This document shows positions 7,797 through 15,313 of a stretch of DNA of 64,000 bases, in pieces. The position numbers and the translations under genes are program-made. The first letter of the stretch is position 1. Each line of letters starts with the position of its first letter. The stretch is from Barrientosiimonas humi. GTDB taxonomy: Bacteria > Actinomycetota > Actinomycetes > Actinomycetales > Dermatophilaceae. The DNA lies in the NCBI RefSeq assembly GCF_006716095.1, contig NZ_VFOK01000001.1, positions 434,001 to 498,000 of the forward strand. Reading direction: 5' to 3'. The notes beneath the pieces are model-generated. The model saw nothing but the letters and a program-made list of their open reading frames with translations, was not told the DNA's origin and made no database searches.

Positions 7797-10154
7797 ATGA
7801 CCCAGAACCTCAGGCTGCCGGTCCTGTTCCTGCAGGACCAGGTCGCCCTACCCGGAATGACCATGCCCATCGAGCTGGACGACCAGGCGCGCGCCGCGGT
7901 CGAGGCGGCCCGAGCGGGCTCCGACGGCAAGCTGCTGCTCGCCCCGCGCGTGGGCGACCGGTACCCGACCTTCGCCGTCGTCGCCACCATCGAGCAGATC
8001 GGCCGGATGCCCGGTGGCGCCCGCGCCGCCGTCCTGCGCGCCGAGAGCCGCGCGCGCATCGGCCAGGGCGTGACCGGCCCCGGCGCGGCCCTGTGGGTCG
8101 AGGCCGAGACGGTCGACGACCCCCAGATCACCGAGCGGGCGAGCGAGCTCGCGACGGAGTACAAGCGCCTCCTGGTCGCCGTGCTCGAGCGGCGCCAGGC
8201 GTGGCAGATCATCGACGTTGTCAATGGCGTCAAGGACCCGGCGCAGCTGGCCGACATGGCCGGCTGGGCGTCGTACTTCACGCTCGACCAGCGCGTCGAG
8301 CTGCTCGAGGAGCTCGACCTGGAGCAGCGTCTCGAGGCGCTGATCGGCTGGACCGGCGACCACCTCGCCGAGCAGGAGGTCTCCGACAAGATCGCCGACG
8401 ACGTGCGCGAGGGCATGGAGAAGAGCCAGCGGGAGTTCCTGCTGCGCCAGCAGCTCGACGCCATCCGCAAGGAGCTCGGCGAGGACGAGCCGGAGGGCGC
8501 CGAGGACTACCGCACCCGCGTCGAGTCCGCCGACCTGCCCGACGCGGTCCGCGAGGCCGCGCTGCGCGAGGTGGGCAAGCTGGAGCGCGCGAGCGACCAG
8601 AGCCCCGAGGGCGGCTGGATCCGCACCTGGCTCGACACCGTGCTCGAGCTCCCCTGGAACGAGCGCACCACCGACCGCACCGACATCACCGCCGCGCGCG
8701 AGGTGCTCGACGCCGACCACCACGGGCTCGACGACGTGAAGGACCGCATCGTCGAGTACCTCGCCGTGCGCGCCCGTCGCGCCGAGCGCGGTCTGGAGGT
8801 CGTCGGCGGCCGCGGCTCCGGTGCCGTGCTGGCCCTCGCCGGCCCGCCCGGCGTCGGCAAGACCTCCCTCGGGGAGTCCGTGGCACGCGCGCTCGACCGC
8901 ACGTTCGTACGCGTCGCGCTGGGTGGCGTCCGGGACGAGGCCGAGATCCGTGGTCACCGGCGGACGTACGTCGGGGCCCTGCCGGGCCGCATCGTGCGGG
9001 CGATCAAGGAAGCCGGCTCGATGAACCCGGTCGTGCTGCTCGACGAGATCGACAAGGTCGGCAGCGACTTCCGGGGCGACCCGGCGGCCGCGCTGCTCGA
9101 GGTGCTCGACCCGGCGCAGAACCACACGTTCCGCGACCACTACCTCGAGCTCGACCTCGACCTGTCCGACGTGCTCTTCATCGCGACGGCCAACGCGCTG
9201 GAGACCATCCCGCCGGCCCTGCTGGACCGCATGGAGCTGGTCTCGATCGACGGCTACACCGAGGACGACAAGGTCGCGATCGGCCGCGACCACCTGCTCC
9301 CGCGGCAGCTGGAGCGGGCCGCCCTCGGCGCCGACGAGGTGACGATCACCGACGCCGCGCTGCGCGAGATGGCCGCCAACCACACCCGCGAGGCGGGCGT
9401 GCGCCAGCTCGAGCGGCTCATCGGCAAGGTGCTGCGCAAGGTCGCGACCGAGCTGGCCACCGACAAGGCCCAGGTCCCGGTGACCGTCGAGGCCGGCCGC
9501 CTGCGTGACTACCTCGGGCGGCCACGGTTCACGCCGGAGTCCGAGGAGCGTACGGCCGTGCCCGGCGTCTCCACCGGCCTCGCCGTGACCGGCATGGGCG
9601 GCGACGTGCTGTTCGTCGAGGCCAGTGCGCCCGTCACCGACGAGCCGCTCCAGCCGGGGGAGGGCGGCACCCGCCTGACCCTCACCGGGCAGCTCGGCGA
9701 GGTGATGAAGGAGTCGGCGCAGATCGCCCTGTCCTACCTGCGGGCGCACGGCGCCGAGCAGGGCATCGACGCGGCGCGGCTGCGCGGCTCGGTCCACCTG
9801 CACGTGCCCGCCGGGGCGATCCCCAAGGACGGCCCCTCGGCCGGCGTCACGATGGTGACGGCGCTCGCGTCGCTCGCCTCGGGGCGCTTGGTGCGCGGTG
9901 ACGTCGGCATGACCGGCGAGGTCACGCTGAACGGTCGCGTGCTGCCGATCGGCGGCGTGAAGCAGAAGCTGCTCGCCGCCCAGCGGGCCGGGCTGAAGAC
10001 CGTCTTCGTCCCGCAGCGCAACGAGCCCGACCTGGACGACGTGCCCGACGAGGTGCTCGCCGAGCTGGACGTGCGTCCGGTCAGCGACGTGGCCGAGATC
10101 CTCGAGTACGCCCTCGAGCCGGCCGCGCAGCAGGGTGGCGCCGTGGCGGCGTGA
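7797..10154 (+). CDS. lon: ATP-dependent Lon protease
   Basis: 785 residues, the normal length for LonA. An N-terminal substrate-binding domain (about 1-200) is followed by a helical segment and an AAA+ module with Walker A 'GPPGVGKTS' (K355) and Walker B 'VLLDEID'. The C-terminal protease domain carries the Ser/Lys dyad: Ser681 in 'KDGPSAGV' and Lys724 in 'GGVKQKLLAAQRAG', 43 residues apart as in E. coli. It degrades misfolded and regulatory proteins in the cytoplasm. AAGGAG precedes ATG 7797. A HAIR-like repeat upstream predicts HspR control, and a strong hairpin follows the stop. Confidence 0.97.
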   Translation: MTQNLRLPVLFLQDQVALPGMTMPIELDDQARAAVEAARAGSDGKLLLAPRVGDRYPTFAVVATIEQIGRMPGGARAAVLRAESRARIGQGVTGPGAALWVEAETVDDPQITERASELATEYKRLLVAVLERRQAWQIIDVVNGVKDPAQLADMAGWASYFTLDQRVELLEELDLEQRLEALIGWTGDHLAEQEVSDKIADDVREGMEKSQREFLLRQQLDAIRKELGEDEPEGAEDYRTRVESADLPDAVREAALREVGKLERASDQSPEGGWIRTWLDTVLELPWNERTTDRTDITAAREVLDADHHGLDDVKDRIVEYLAVRARRAERGLEVVGGRGSGAVLALAGPPGVGKTSLGESVARALDRTFVRVALGGVRDEAEIRGHRRTYVGALPGRIVRAIKEAGSMNPVVLLDEIDKVGSDFRGDPAAALLEVLDPAQNHTFRDHYLELDLDLSDVLFIATANALETIPPALLDRMELVSIDGYTEDDKVAIGRDHLLPRQLERAALGADEVTITDAALREMAANHTREAGVRQLERLIGKVLRKVATELATDKAQVPVTVEAGRLRDYLGRPRFTPESEERTAVPGVSTGLAVTGMGGDVLFVEASAPVTDEPLQPGEGGTRLTLTGQLGEVMKESAQIALSYLRAHGAEQGIDAARLRGSVHLHVPAGAIPKDGPSAGVTMVTALASLASGRLVRGDVGMTGEVTLNGRVLPIGGVKQKLLAAQRAGLKTVFVPQRNEPDLDDVPDEVLAELDVRPVSDVAEILEYALEPAAQQGGAVAA

Positions 10155-10170
10155 CCACGCCCACCCCGCA

Positions 10171-10207
10171 GGTGATGGCCGGCGCCTTCCGGGCGCCGGC
10201 CATCACC
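10171..10207 (+). terminator. Terminator of lon
   Basis: A perfect 16-bp stem (GGTGATGGCCGGCGCC with its complement) and a 5-nt loop begin 16 bp after the lon stop codon. There is no U-tract, which is usual for hairpin terminators in high-GC actinobacteria. Confidence 0.8.
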
Positions 10208-10348
10208 GTTGTCCACCGGGTTCCTGGGGCGCGCACCGGGGCCGCGGGAGAAAAAGTTCTTGAAACGTGTAACGCCCTGCGGGCCCCTAGCGATATGACC
10301 AGTGAAGCGAGGCGCCACCCGGACCCCCGAGCGGGTGGCGCCTCGCTT
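10208..10348 (+). ncRNA. Possible ORF-less transcription unit ending in a 17-bp hairpin
   Basis: Between the lon terminator and a second perfect hairpin lies a 97-bp stretch with an unusually A/T-rich core (AAAAAGTTCTTGAAA at 10251-10265) and no open frame. The hairpin at 10305-10348 has a 17-bp perfect stem starting AAGCGAGGCG, a C-rich 10-nt loop (GACCCCCGAG) and is followed by ATT. One reading is a short RNA with its own promoter and terminator. Another is a second lon terminator plus spacer. No named RNA family was recognised. Confidence 0.3.
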
Positions 10349-10354
10349 ATTCAT

Positions 10355-10570
10355 GAGCTCAGCTCCTCCTCCGGCAGTCCGTCGCACGCTCGGTTCGCCT
10401 TTGTGAGCTCGGCTCCTCCTCCGGCAGACCGTCGCAGGCTCGGTTCGCCTTTGTGAGCTCGGCTCCTCCTCCGGCAGTCCGTCGCAGGCTCCGGCCTGCC
10501 GGCATCGTCGCCGAGCTGGGCCTGCCGGCATCGTCGCCGAGCTGGGCCTGCCGGCATTGTCGCCGAGCTG
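10355..10570. repeat. Repeat field, family A (50-bp x3, 26-bp x3)
   Basis: Three tandem units of exactly 50 bp begin at 10355, 10405 and 10455, each opening with GAGCTCRGCTCCTCCTCCGG; the third is incomplete. They are followed by three tandem 26-bp units (GGCCTGCCGGCATCGTCGCC...) at 10493-10518, 10519-10544 and 10545-10570. The two parts are the left and right halves of the palindromic element also found at 33053-33193 and 47345-47500. The array fills the interval between lon and the OsmC gene. Confidence 0.9.
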
Positions 10571-10612
10571 GCCGTTCCGGTCGCTGGGCAACCGGTCCCG
10601 CGGACGTACGCC

Positions 10613-11134
10613 GTGAGCGACGATGAGCGCATGGACGCCGAACAGCTTCGGGCGCAGCAGGCGCCGCTGCGCGAGAAGTACGCCGCCGACCCCACCGCCG
10701 CCAAGACGCCCGTCCGGGCGCAGGGCAGCTTCCGCGAGCCCGGCGTGACCGCCACCATCGAGGGTTTCGCCGGCCCCGTCCGCGCCGGGCTGCACGAGTC
10801 CACCGGCGGCGACGGCTCCGACGCCTGCTCCGGCGACATGCTGCTCGAGGCGCTGCTCGGCTGCGCCGGCGTCACGCTGCGCGCCGTCGCGACCTCGATG
10901 GGCGTCGAGCTGCGCTCGGCCGACCTGCGCGCCGACGGCTTCTTCGACGCCCGCGGCACCCTGGGCATCGACCGGTCGGCCCCGGTCGGCCTGACCGACG
11001 TGGTGGTCACGGCCACGCTCGACACCGACGCCGACGACAAGGCGCTCGAACGCCTGGCGCGCTCGACCGAGCGCTACTGCGTCGTCGGTCAGTCGCTGAA
11101 GGAGCCGGCGCGCTTCGAGGTGCGCCGGGCCTAG
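10613..11134 (+). CDS. OsmC/Ohr family protein
   Basis: 173 residues from GTG 10613 (ATG 10631 is the alternative). The OsmC fold is indicated by 'SGDMLLEALLGCAGVTLRAVA' with the first active-site cysteine and 'LARSTERYCVVGQSLK' with the second, which together reduce organic hydroperoxides in the family. The 'ERYCVVGQSL' ending places it with OsmC-like rather than Ohr proteins proper. Its stop codon overlaps that of the convergent GNAT gene by three bases. Confidence 0.85.
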   Translation: MSDDERMDAEQLRAQQAPLREKYAADPTAAKTPVRAQGSFREPGVTATIEGFAGPVRAGLHESTGGDGSDACSGDMLLEALLGCAGVTLRAVATSMGVELRSADLRADGFFDARGTLGIDRSAPVGLTDVVVTATLDTDADDKALERLARSTERYCVVGQSLKEPARFEVRRA

Positions 11135-11718
11135 GTCGGCGTGCGCCGCATCACCAGCCGCGGCAGCCTGCTCGCGACCGCGTCGGTCTCGCCGACGACA
11201 TCGAACCCCACCGCCTCGAACATCGCCCGCGTGCCGACGAACGCCATCGTGGTGTCCATCCGCCCCGGCGGGTCGACCGGATACGCCTCGACGGCGGGCG
11301 CGCCGCGCTTCCCGGCGTACGCCACCGCTCCCTCGAGCAGGTGCCGCGTCACCCCCTGGCGGCGGTGCCCGCCGCGCACGACCACGCAGATGATGCTCCA
11401 CACCGGCAGGTCGTCGACCGGACGGATGAGCTTCGAGCGCACCAGCCGCGGGATGTGCTCGCGCGGCCCGATGCTGCACCACCCGACCGGCTCAGCGTCG
11501 CGATAGGTGACCACGCCCTGCGGCTCGCGCGCGGTGAGCGCGCGCATGGCGTCCTCCCGGGTGTCGCCCAGCTCGGCGACCTGCTGCTGGGTGCACCGGT
11601 GCGACAGGCACCAGCAGTGCGTCTTGCGCCGGCTGGCGTTGATGACGTCGCCGAAGTCCTCGAACCGCTGCGGCGTGACCGGGTGGGTCGCCCAGGTGGG
11701 GTCTTCGTCCGCGGCCAT
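11131..11718 (-). CDS. GNAT family N-acetyltransferase
   Basis: 195 residues from ATG 11718. The acetyl-CoA site reads 'VRGGHRRQGVTRHLLEGAV' and the preceding strand 'LPVWSIICVVV'. The Cys/His-rich N-terminal stretch 'KTHCWCLSHR' is characteristic of a subgroup of actinobacterial GNATs of unknown substrate. The frame is open to 11778, but a start there would overlap the terminator region. It ends tail to tail with the OsmC gene. Confidence 0.82.
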   Translation of the reverse strand: MAADEDPTWATHPVTPQRFEDFGDVINASRRKTHCWCLSHRCTQQQVAELGDTREDAMRALTAREPQGVVTYRDAEPVGWCSIGPREHIPRLVRSKLIRPVDDLPVWSIICVVVRGGHRRQGVTRHLLEGAVAYAGKRGAPAVEAYPVDPPGRMDTTMAFVGTRAMFEAVGFDVVGETDAVASRLPRLVMRRTPT

Positions 11719-11785
11719 GCGCCCAGCACAGCACAGGACGCGGTCAGACGGTGTCCGCTTCATGGCGTCGAGACGCACAAAGAAA

Positions 11786-11821
11786 GATCGAGGCGGACAG
11801 GCATGCCTGTCCGCCTCGATC
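11786..11821 (-). terminator. Rho-independent terminator of the acyl-CoA dehydrogenase operon
   Basis: A perfect 36-bp palindrome (GATCGAGGCGGACAGGCA and its complement) lies 21 bp after the stop of the acyl-CoA dehydrogenase gene. Read on the minus strand it is followed by TTTCTTTG, a partial U-tract. It also separates that operon from the GNAT gene downstream. Confidence 0.88.
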
Positions 11822-11842
11822 CTTTCTGAGGTTGGTGCCCGC

Positions 11843-12922
11843 TCAGGCCAGGACGTCGACCATCTCGTGGTCGGAGACCCCCGACGCCAGCGCCGCGAGG
11901 TGCTGCCGGGTGTCGCCGAACGTCCGGTCGATCTCGGCGAGCCGCCCGGCGAGGTGGCCGACGGCGTACTCCGCCGTCATGCCGATGCCGCCGTGCAGCT
12001 GGATCGCCTCCTGGCCGACGCGCCGGCCGGCCTGCCCGACGACGACCTTGGTGCGCGACGCGGTGACCGCGTCGCCCGGGTTCTCGGCGATGACCATGGC
12101 CGCGAAAAGCGCTGTGCTGCGGGCCAGCTCGAGCTCGGCGTACATGTCGGCGGCGCGCTGGGTGAGCGTCTGGAACGTCATCAGCGGCACGCCGAACTGC
12201 TTGCGCGTCTTGAGGTACTCGGTGGTCAGCTGCAGCGCACCCTCCATCGCGCCGAGCGCCTCGCCGGCCAGCGCGACGATGCCGAGGCACAGCGCCTCGG
12301 TGAGCACGTCCGCGGCGCGGTCGGGGCCGACCAGCAGCGTGGCCGGGGTGTCGGACAGCTGCACCAGCGGACCGGAGCCTTCGGGCACCTGCGCCAGGAA
12401 CAGTCCGAGTCCGCCCTCGGTGCTGGCCGGCACGACGACGTACGTCGCTGTCGCCACCGAGGGGACCGGCCCCTTGGTGCCGGTGAGCTTCACCTCGTCA
12501 CCCGTGCCGCTCGCCGTCACGTCGGTCTCCAGCGGCGACCAGGCCCGGCCCGGCTCGGCCAGGGCCGGCAGCACGAGGGCCTCGCCGGACAGCGCCTGCT
12601 CGAGCACGTCGGAGCCCGAATCCGCCTTGGTGAGAACGTAGTTCGCGACCAGGGCGTCGGCGTACGCAGTGCGCACGCCGCGGCGCCCGAGCTCGGACGC
12701 GACCACGCTAACCTCGACTGGGGAGGCGCCGAAGCCGCCGTCCTCCTCGGGGAAGGGCAGGCCCAGCGCTCCCAGCTCGGCCAGCGCCGACCAGGTCTTC
12801 TCGTCGTTGTCGGTCGGGCCGACGGGGGCGTTGCCGTCGCCGTACTGCGGGGCGTGCCGCTCGGCCAGGGTGCGCACCGCGTCGCGCAGCGCCTTCTGCT
12901 CAGCGTCGATCGTGAAGTCCAT
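11843..12922 (-). CDS. Acyl-CoA dehydrogenase, second subunit-type
   Basis: 359 residues from ATG 12922, two bases after the stop of the upstream dehydrogenase, so the pair is translationally coupled. It has the ACAD fold: N-terminal helical domain ('LRDAVRTLAERHAP'), a weakened central beta-domain, and C-terminal helices with 'TRKQFGVPLMTFQTLTQRAADM' and 'EAIQLHGGIGMTAEYAVGHL'. Partnered ACAD genes in actinobacteria often form alpha2beta2 heterotetramers, for example in steroid side-chain oxidation; the substrate here is unknown. It oxidises an acyl-CoA to the trans-2-enoyl-CoA using FAD. Confidence 0.85.
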   Translation of the reverse strand: MDFTIDAEQKALRDAVRTLAERHAPQYGDGNAPVGPTDNDEKTWSALAELGALGLPFPEEDGGFGASPVEVSVVASELGRRGVRTAYADALVANYVLTKADSGSDVLEQALSGEALVLPALAEPGRAWSPLETDVTASGTGDEVKLTGTKGPVPSVATATYVVVPASTEGGLGLFLAQVPEGSGPLVQLSDTPATLLVGPDRAADVLTEALCLGIVALAGEALGAMEGALQLTTEYLKTRKQFGVPLMTFQTLTQRAADMYAELELARSTALFAAMVIAENPGDAVTASRTKVVVGQAGRRVGQEAIQLHGGIGMTAEYAVGHLAGRLAEIDRTFGDTRQHLAALASGVSDHEMVDVLA

Positions 12923-12924
12923 GG

Positions 12925-14106
12925 TCAGCCCTTCAGTCCGAGGATGCCGGTGGCGATGATCTGGCGCTGCACCTCGTTGGAGCCGCCGTAGATCGAGGCC
13001 TTGCGGAAGTTGAGGTAGGTCGGCATCGCGCTCGCGGTCCAGTCCCACTCGGCGCCGAGCGCGCCGGACTCCCAGGACAGCGCCGACGGGCCGGCGATGT
13101 CGACAATGAGCTCGAGCACGTCCTGCTGCAGCTGCGAGCCGCGCAGCTTCAGGATCGACGACGCGGGGTCGGGCTTGCCCTCCTTGGAGCCGGCCGCGAC
13201 GCGCAGCACGGTGAGCTCCAGCGCCATGATCTGCGTCTCGAGCTCGGCGATGCGGGCGGCCAGCAGCGGCTCGTCGAGCAGCGTGCCGTCACCCGAACGC
13301 ACCTGGGAGGCATAGGTTTTCGCGTCGGCGAGGCGCCGCTTGATCGAGCCGACGGGGGCCACGCCCACCCGCTCGTTGCCGAGCAGGAACTTCGCGTAGT
13401 CCCAGCCCTTGTTCTCCTCGCCGACGAGCTGGTCGGCGGGCACCCGCACGTTCTCGAAGAAGACCTCGTTGACCTCGTGGCCGCCGTCGATGAGCTGGAT
13501 GGGGCGCACGGTCACGCCGGGGGACTTCATGTCGATGAGCAGAAAGGAGATGCCCTGCTGCTTCTTCGGGGCGTCGGGATCGGTGCGCACCAGGGCGAAG
13601 ATCCAGTCGGCGTGCTGGCCCAGGGTGGTCCAGGTCTTCTGCCCGTTGACGACGTACTCGTCGCCCTCGCGCACCGCAGTCGTGCGCAGCGACGCGAGGT
13701 CGGAGCCGGCGTCGGGCTCGGAGAACCCCTGGCACCACCAGATGTCGAGGTTGGCCGTGTCGGGCAGGAAGCGCTTCTTCAGCTCCTCGCTGCCGAACGC
13801 CGCGATGACCGGGCCGACCATGTTGGCGTTGAACGCCAGCGGCGGCGGCACCGACGCGGCCTGCATCTCCGACAGCCAGATGTGGCGCTGCAGCTCGGTC
13901 CAGTCCTGGCCGCCGTACTCCGTGGGCCAGCCGGGCACCGCGAGGCCAGCGGCGTTGAGCAGGCGCTGGCTCTGGCGTACGTCGTCGGGCTCGACCTCAC
14001 CGCCCGCATGCCAGCGATCGCGCAGGTCTTGGGGGATCTCGGTGGTGAAGAACTCCCGCATCTTCGTCTGGAAGGCGGCGTCCTCGTCGCTGAGCTTGCG
14101 ATGCAT
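12925..14106 (-). CDS. Acyl-CoA dehydrogenase, first subunit-type
   Basis: 393 residues. I chose ATG 14106 because the AGGAGG site abuts the earlier ATG 14112 and sits six bases from this one. Landmarks are 'WPTEYGGQDWTELQRHIW', the FAD-loop segment 'CQGFSEPDAGSDLASLRT', 'VNGQKTWTTLGQHADW', and the C-terminal 'YGGSNEVQRQIIATGILGL'. At the position where medium-chain dehydrogenases carry the catalytic Glu ('YEGT') this protein has Gly, so the base must come from elsewhere or from its partner. It is followed after two bases by the second dehydrogenase. Confidence 0.88.
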   Translation of the reverse strand: MHRKLSDEDAAFQTKMREFFTTEIPQDLRDRWHAGGEVEPDDVRQSQRLLNAAGLAVPGWPTEYGGQDWTELQRHIWLSEMQAASVPPPLAFNANMVGPVIAAFGSEELKKRFLPDTANLDIWWCQGFSEPDAGSDLASLRTTAVREGDEYVVNGQKTWTTLGQHADWIFALVRTDPDAPKKQQGISFLLIDMKSPGVTVRPIQLIDGGHEVNEVFFENVRVPADQLVGEENKGWDYAKFLLGNERVGVAPVGSIKRRLADAKTYASQVRSGDGTLLDEPLLAARIAELETQIMALELTVLRVAAGSKEGKPDPASSILKLRGSQLQQDVLELIVDIAGPSALSWESGALGAEWDWTASAMPTYLNFRKASIYGGSNEVQRQIIATGILGLKG

Positions 14107-14139
14107 GCGCATCCTCCTGAGGCGTGGTCGACGCGACCA

Positions 14140-14156
14140 TACTAAGCGGTTGCTTA
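14140..14156 (-). promoter_or_regulatory. Palindromic operator overlapping the -10 of the acyl-CoA dehydrogenase operon
   Basis: TAAGC-GGTT-GCTTA (14143-14156) is a perfect inverted repeat with 5-bp arms. On the minus strand the hexamer TAGTAT (14145-14140) fits the actinobacterial -10 consensus TANNNT and overlaps the right arm, 34 bp before the start codon. This geometry suits repression by a TetR-family regulator, common for fatty-acid and steroid catabolic genes. No regulator gene adjoins it. Confidence 0.6.
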
Positions 14157-14225
14157 CCTGGTGTGGGAAGGGTTTCTGCGCGATTCACCGCCACGGCGGC
14201 CCCCAGGGGCGTGCCAGGATGAGGC

Positions 14226-15155
14226 ATGGCTGACGAGAGCACCCGCGAACCCGCCCCCGAGGTCACCGTCCCGGCCGACAGCGCGCCCGACGGCGCCGTG
14301 ATCGTCGGGGTCGACGGGCAGGAGCACGACTCCACCGTGGTCACCTGGGCCGCCGACGAGGCCGCCTCGCTGGGCAGGCCGCTGCACCTGCAGGAGGTGG
14401 TCGACCTCGGCATCAGCCTGATGGCCGGCGAGGGATACCTGCCGATGACCTCGCTGCCGGCCGACACGCTGGAGGGGGAGGCCTCGACGCTGGCGCGCGC
14501 CGCGCAGGTCGCCCGCGCCCGGCAGCCCGAGCTCGCCGTGACCGCGTCGTCGGTGCCGGGGTCGGTCGCCGGGGTGCTCGTCGAGCTCAGCAGGAGTGCC
14601 ACGGCCATCGTCGTGGGCGGCGGCGGTGAGCCGAGCAGGCCGTTCGTCGGCTCCACCGCGCTGTCGGTGGCCGCGCACGCGCAGTGCCCCGCCGTCGTGC
14701 TGCCCGACCAGCTGACCGGCGCGTCCGGTCGGGTCGTGGTCGGGGTCGACGGCAGCAAGCAGAGCGGCGCCGCCGTCGACTACGCCCTGTCCTACGCCGC
14801 CCGCCACGGCGCGACGCTGCGCTGCGTGGTCGCCTGGTCGGTCGAGGTCGTCGACGGCGCCGTCGTCACCGAGCCCGGCACCCCCGAGTGGGACGCGGTC
14901 GAGACCAAGCACCGGGCGCTCGTCGAGCGCGTGCTGGCCGACCGGCGTACGGCCTTCCCCGACGTGCCCGTCGAGATCGAGATCCGACGCGGCAAGGCTG
15001 CCACCGCGCTGCTCGAGGCGGCCCAGGGCGCCGACCTGCTGGTCGTCGGCAGCCGCGGCCGCGGCGGCTTCACCGGCATGCTGCTGGGCTCGGTGAGCAA
15101 GCGCGTGCTCGAGGGCTCCACGATGCCGGTGGCGGTGCTGCACAAGGGCGAGTGA
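14226..15155 (+). CDS. Tandem-domain universal stress protein
   Basis: 309 residues with two Usp domains, about 22-160 and 168-307. The C-terminal domain keeps the ATP-binding signature 'GSRGRGGFTGMLLGSVS' and the opening 'VVVGVDGSKQSGAAVDYAL'. In the N-terminal domain the corresponding segment ('VVGGGGEPSRPFVGSTAL') retains only part of the motif, so it may bind nucleotide poorly. Tandem Usps are typical actinobacterial stress and dormancy proteins, but I see no DevR-type box upstream. A perfect 21-bp hairpin follows at 15202-15267. Confidence 0.92.
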   Translation: MADESTREPAPEVTVPADSAPDGAVIVGVDGQEHDSTVVTWAADEAASLGRPLHLQEVVDLGISLMAGEGYLPMTSLPADTLEGEASTLARAAQVARARQPELAVTASSVPGSVAGVLVELSRSATAIVVGGGGEPSRPFVGSTALSVAAHAQCPAVVLPDQLTGASGRVVVGVDGSKQSGAAVDYALSYAARHGATLRCVVAWSVEVVDGAVVTEPGTPEWDAVETKHRALVERVLADRRTAFPDVPVEIEIRRGKAATALLEAAQGADLLVVGSRGRGGFTGMLLGSVSKRVLEGSTMPVAVLHKGE

Positions 15156-15201
15156 CGCGACTGCCGCTGTCCCGGCCCTTGTCCCTGCCCCCCTTCTCCG
15201 G

Positions 15202-15267
15202 ATGAAACCGGGTTTCGTGCGTCTGACCCTGATGCATTGAGGTCTAACGCACGAAACCCGGTTTCAT
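15202..15267. terminator. Perfect 21-bp inverted repeat between convergent genes
   Basis: The arms 15202-15222 and 15247-15267 (starting ATGAAACCGGGTTTCGTGCG) are exact complements around a 24-nt loop. Each arm itself holds the smaller palindrome GAAACC-G-GGTTTC. It lies 46 bp past the stress-protein stop and 46 bp before the acyltransferase stop, so it can serve both strands as a terminator. Confidence 0.75.
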
Positions 15268-15313
15268 GCGCTCCGACTCCACTGGGGTGCGGTCAGAGCG
15301 CTAGAACCGCGTT

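Noticed and set aside
10305-10348. Identification of the C-rich hairpin as the actinobacterial 6C RNA
   Set aside because: 6C RNA has two hairpins with C-rich loops and a conserved context; here only one C-rich loop of five C is present.
10355-10570. 50-bp periodic repeats as a CRISPR array
   Set aside because: Whole 50-bp units, not spacers, are repeated, and the sequence belongs to a palindromic family found elsewhere in the window.
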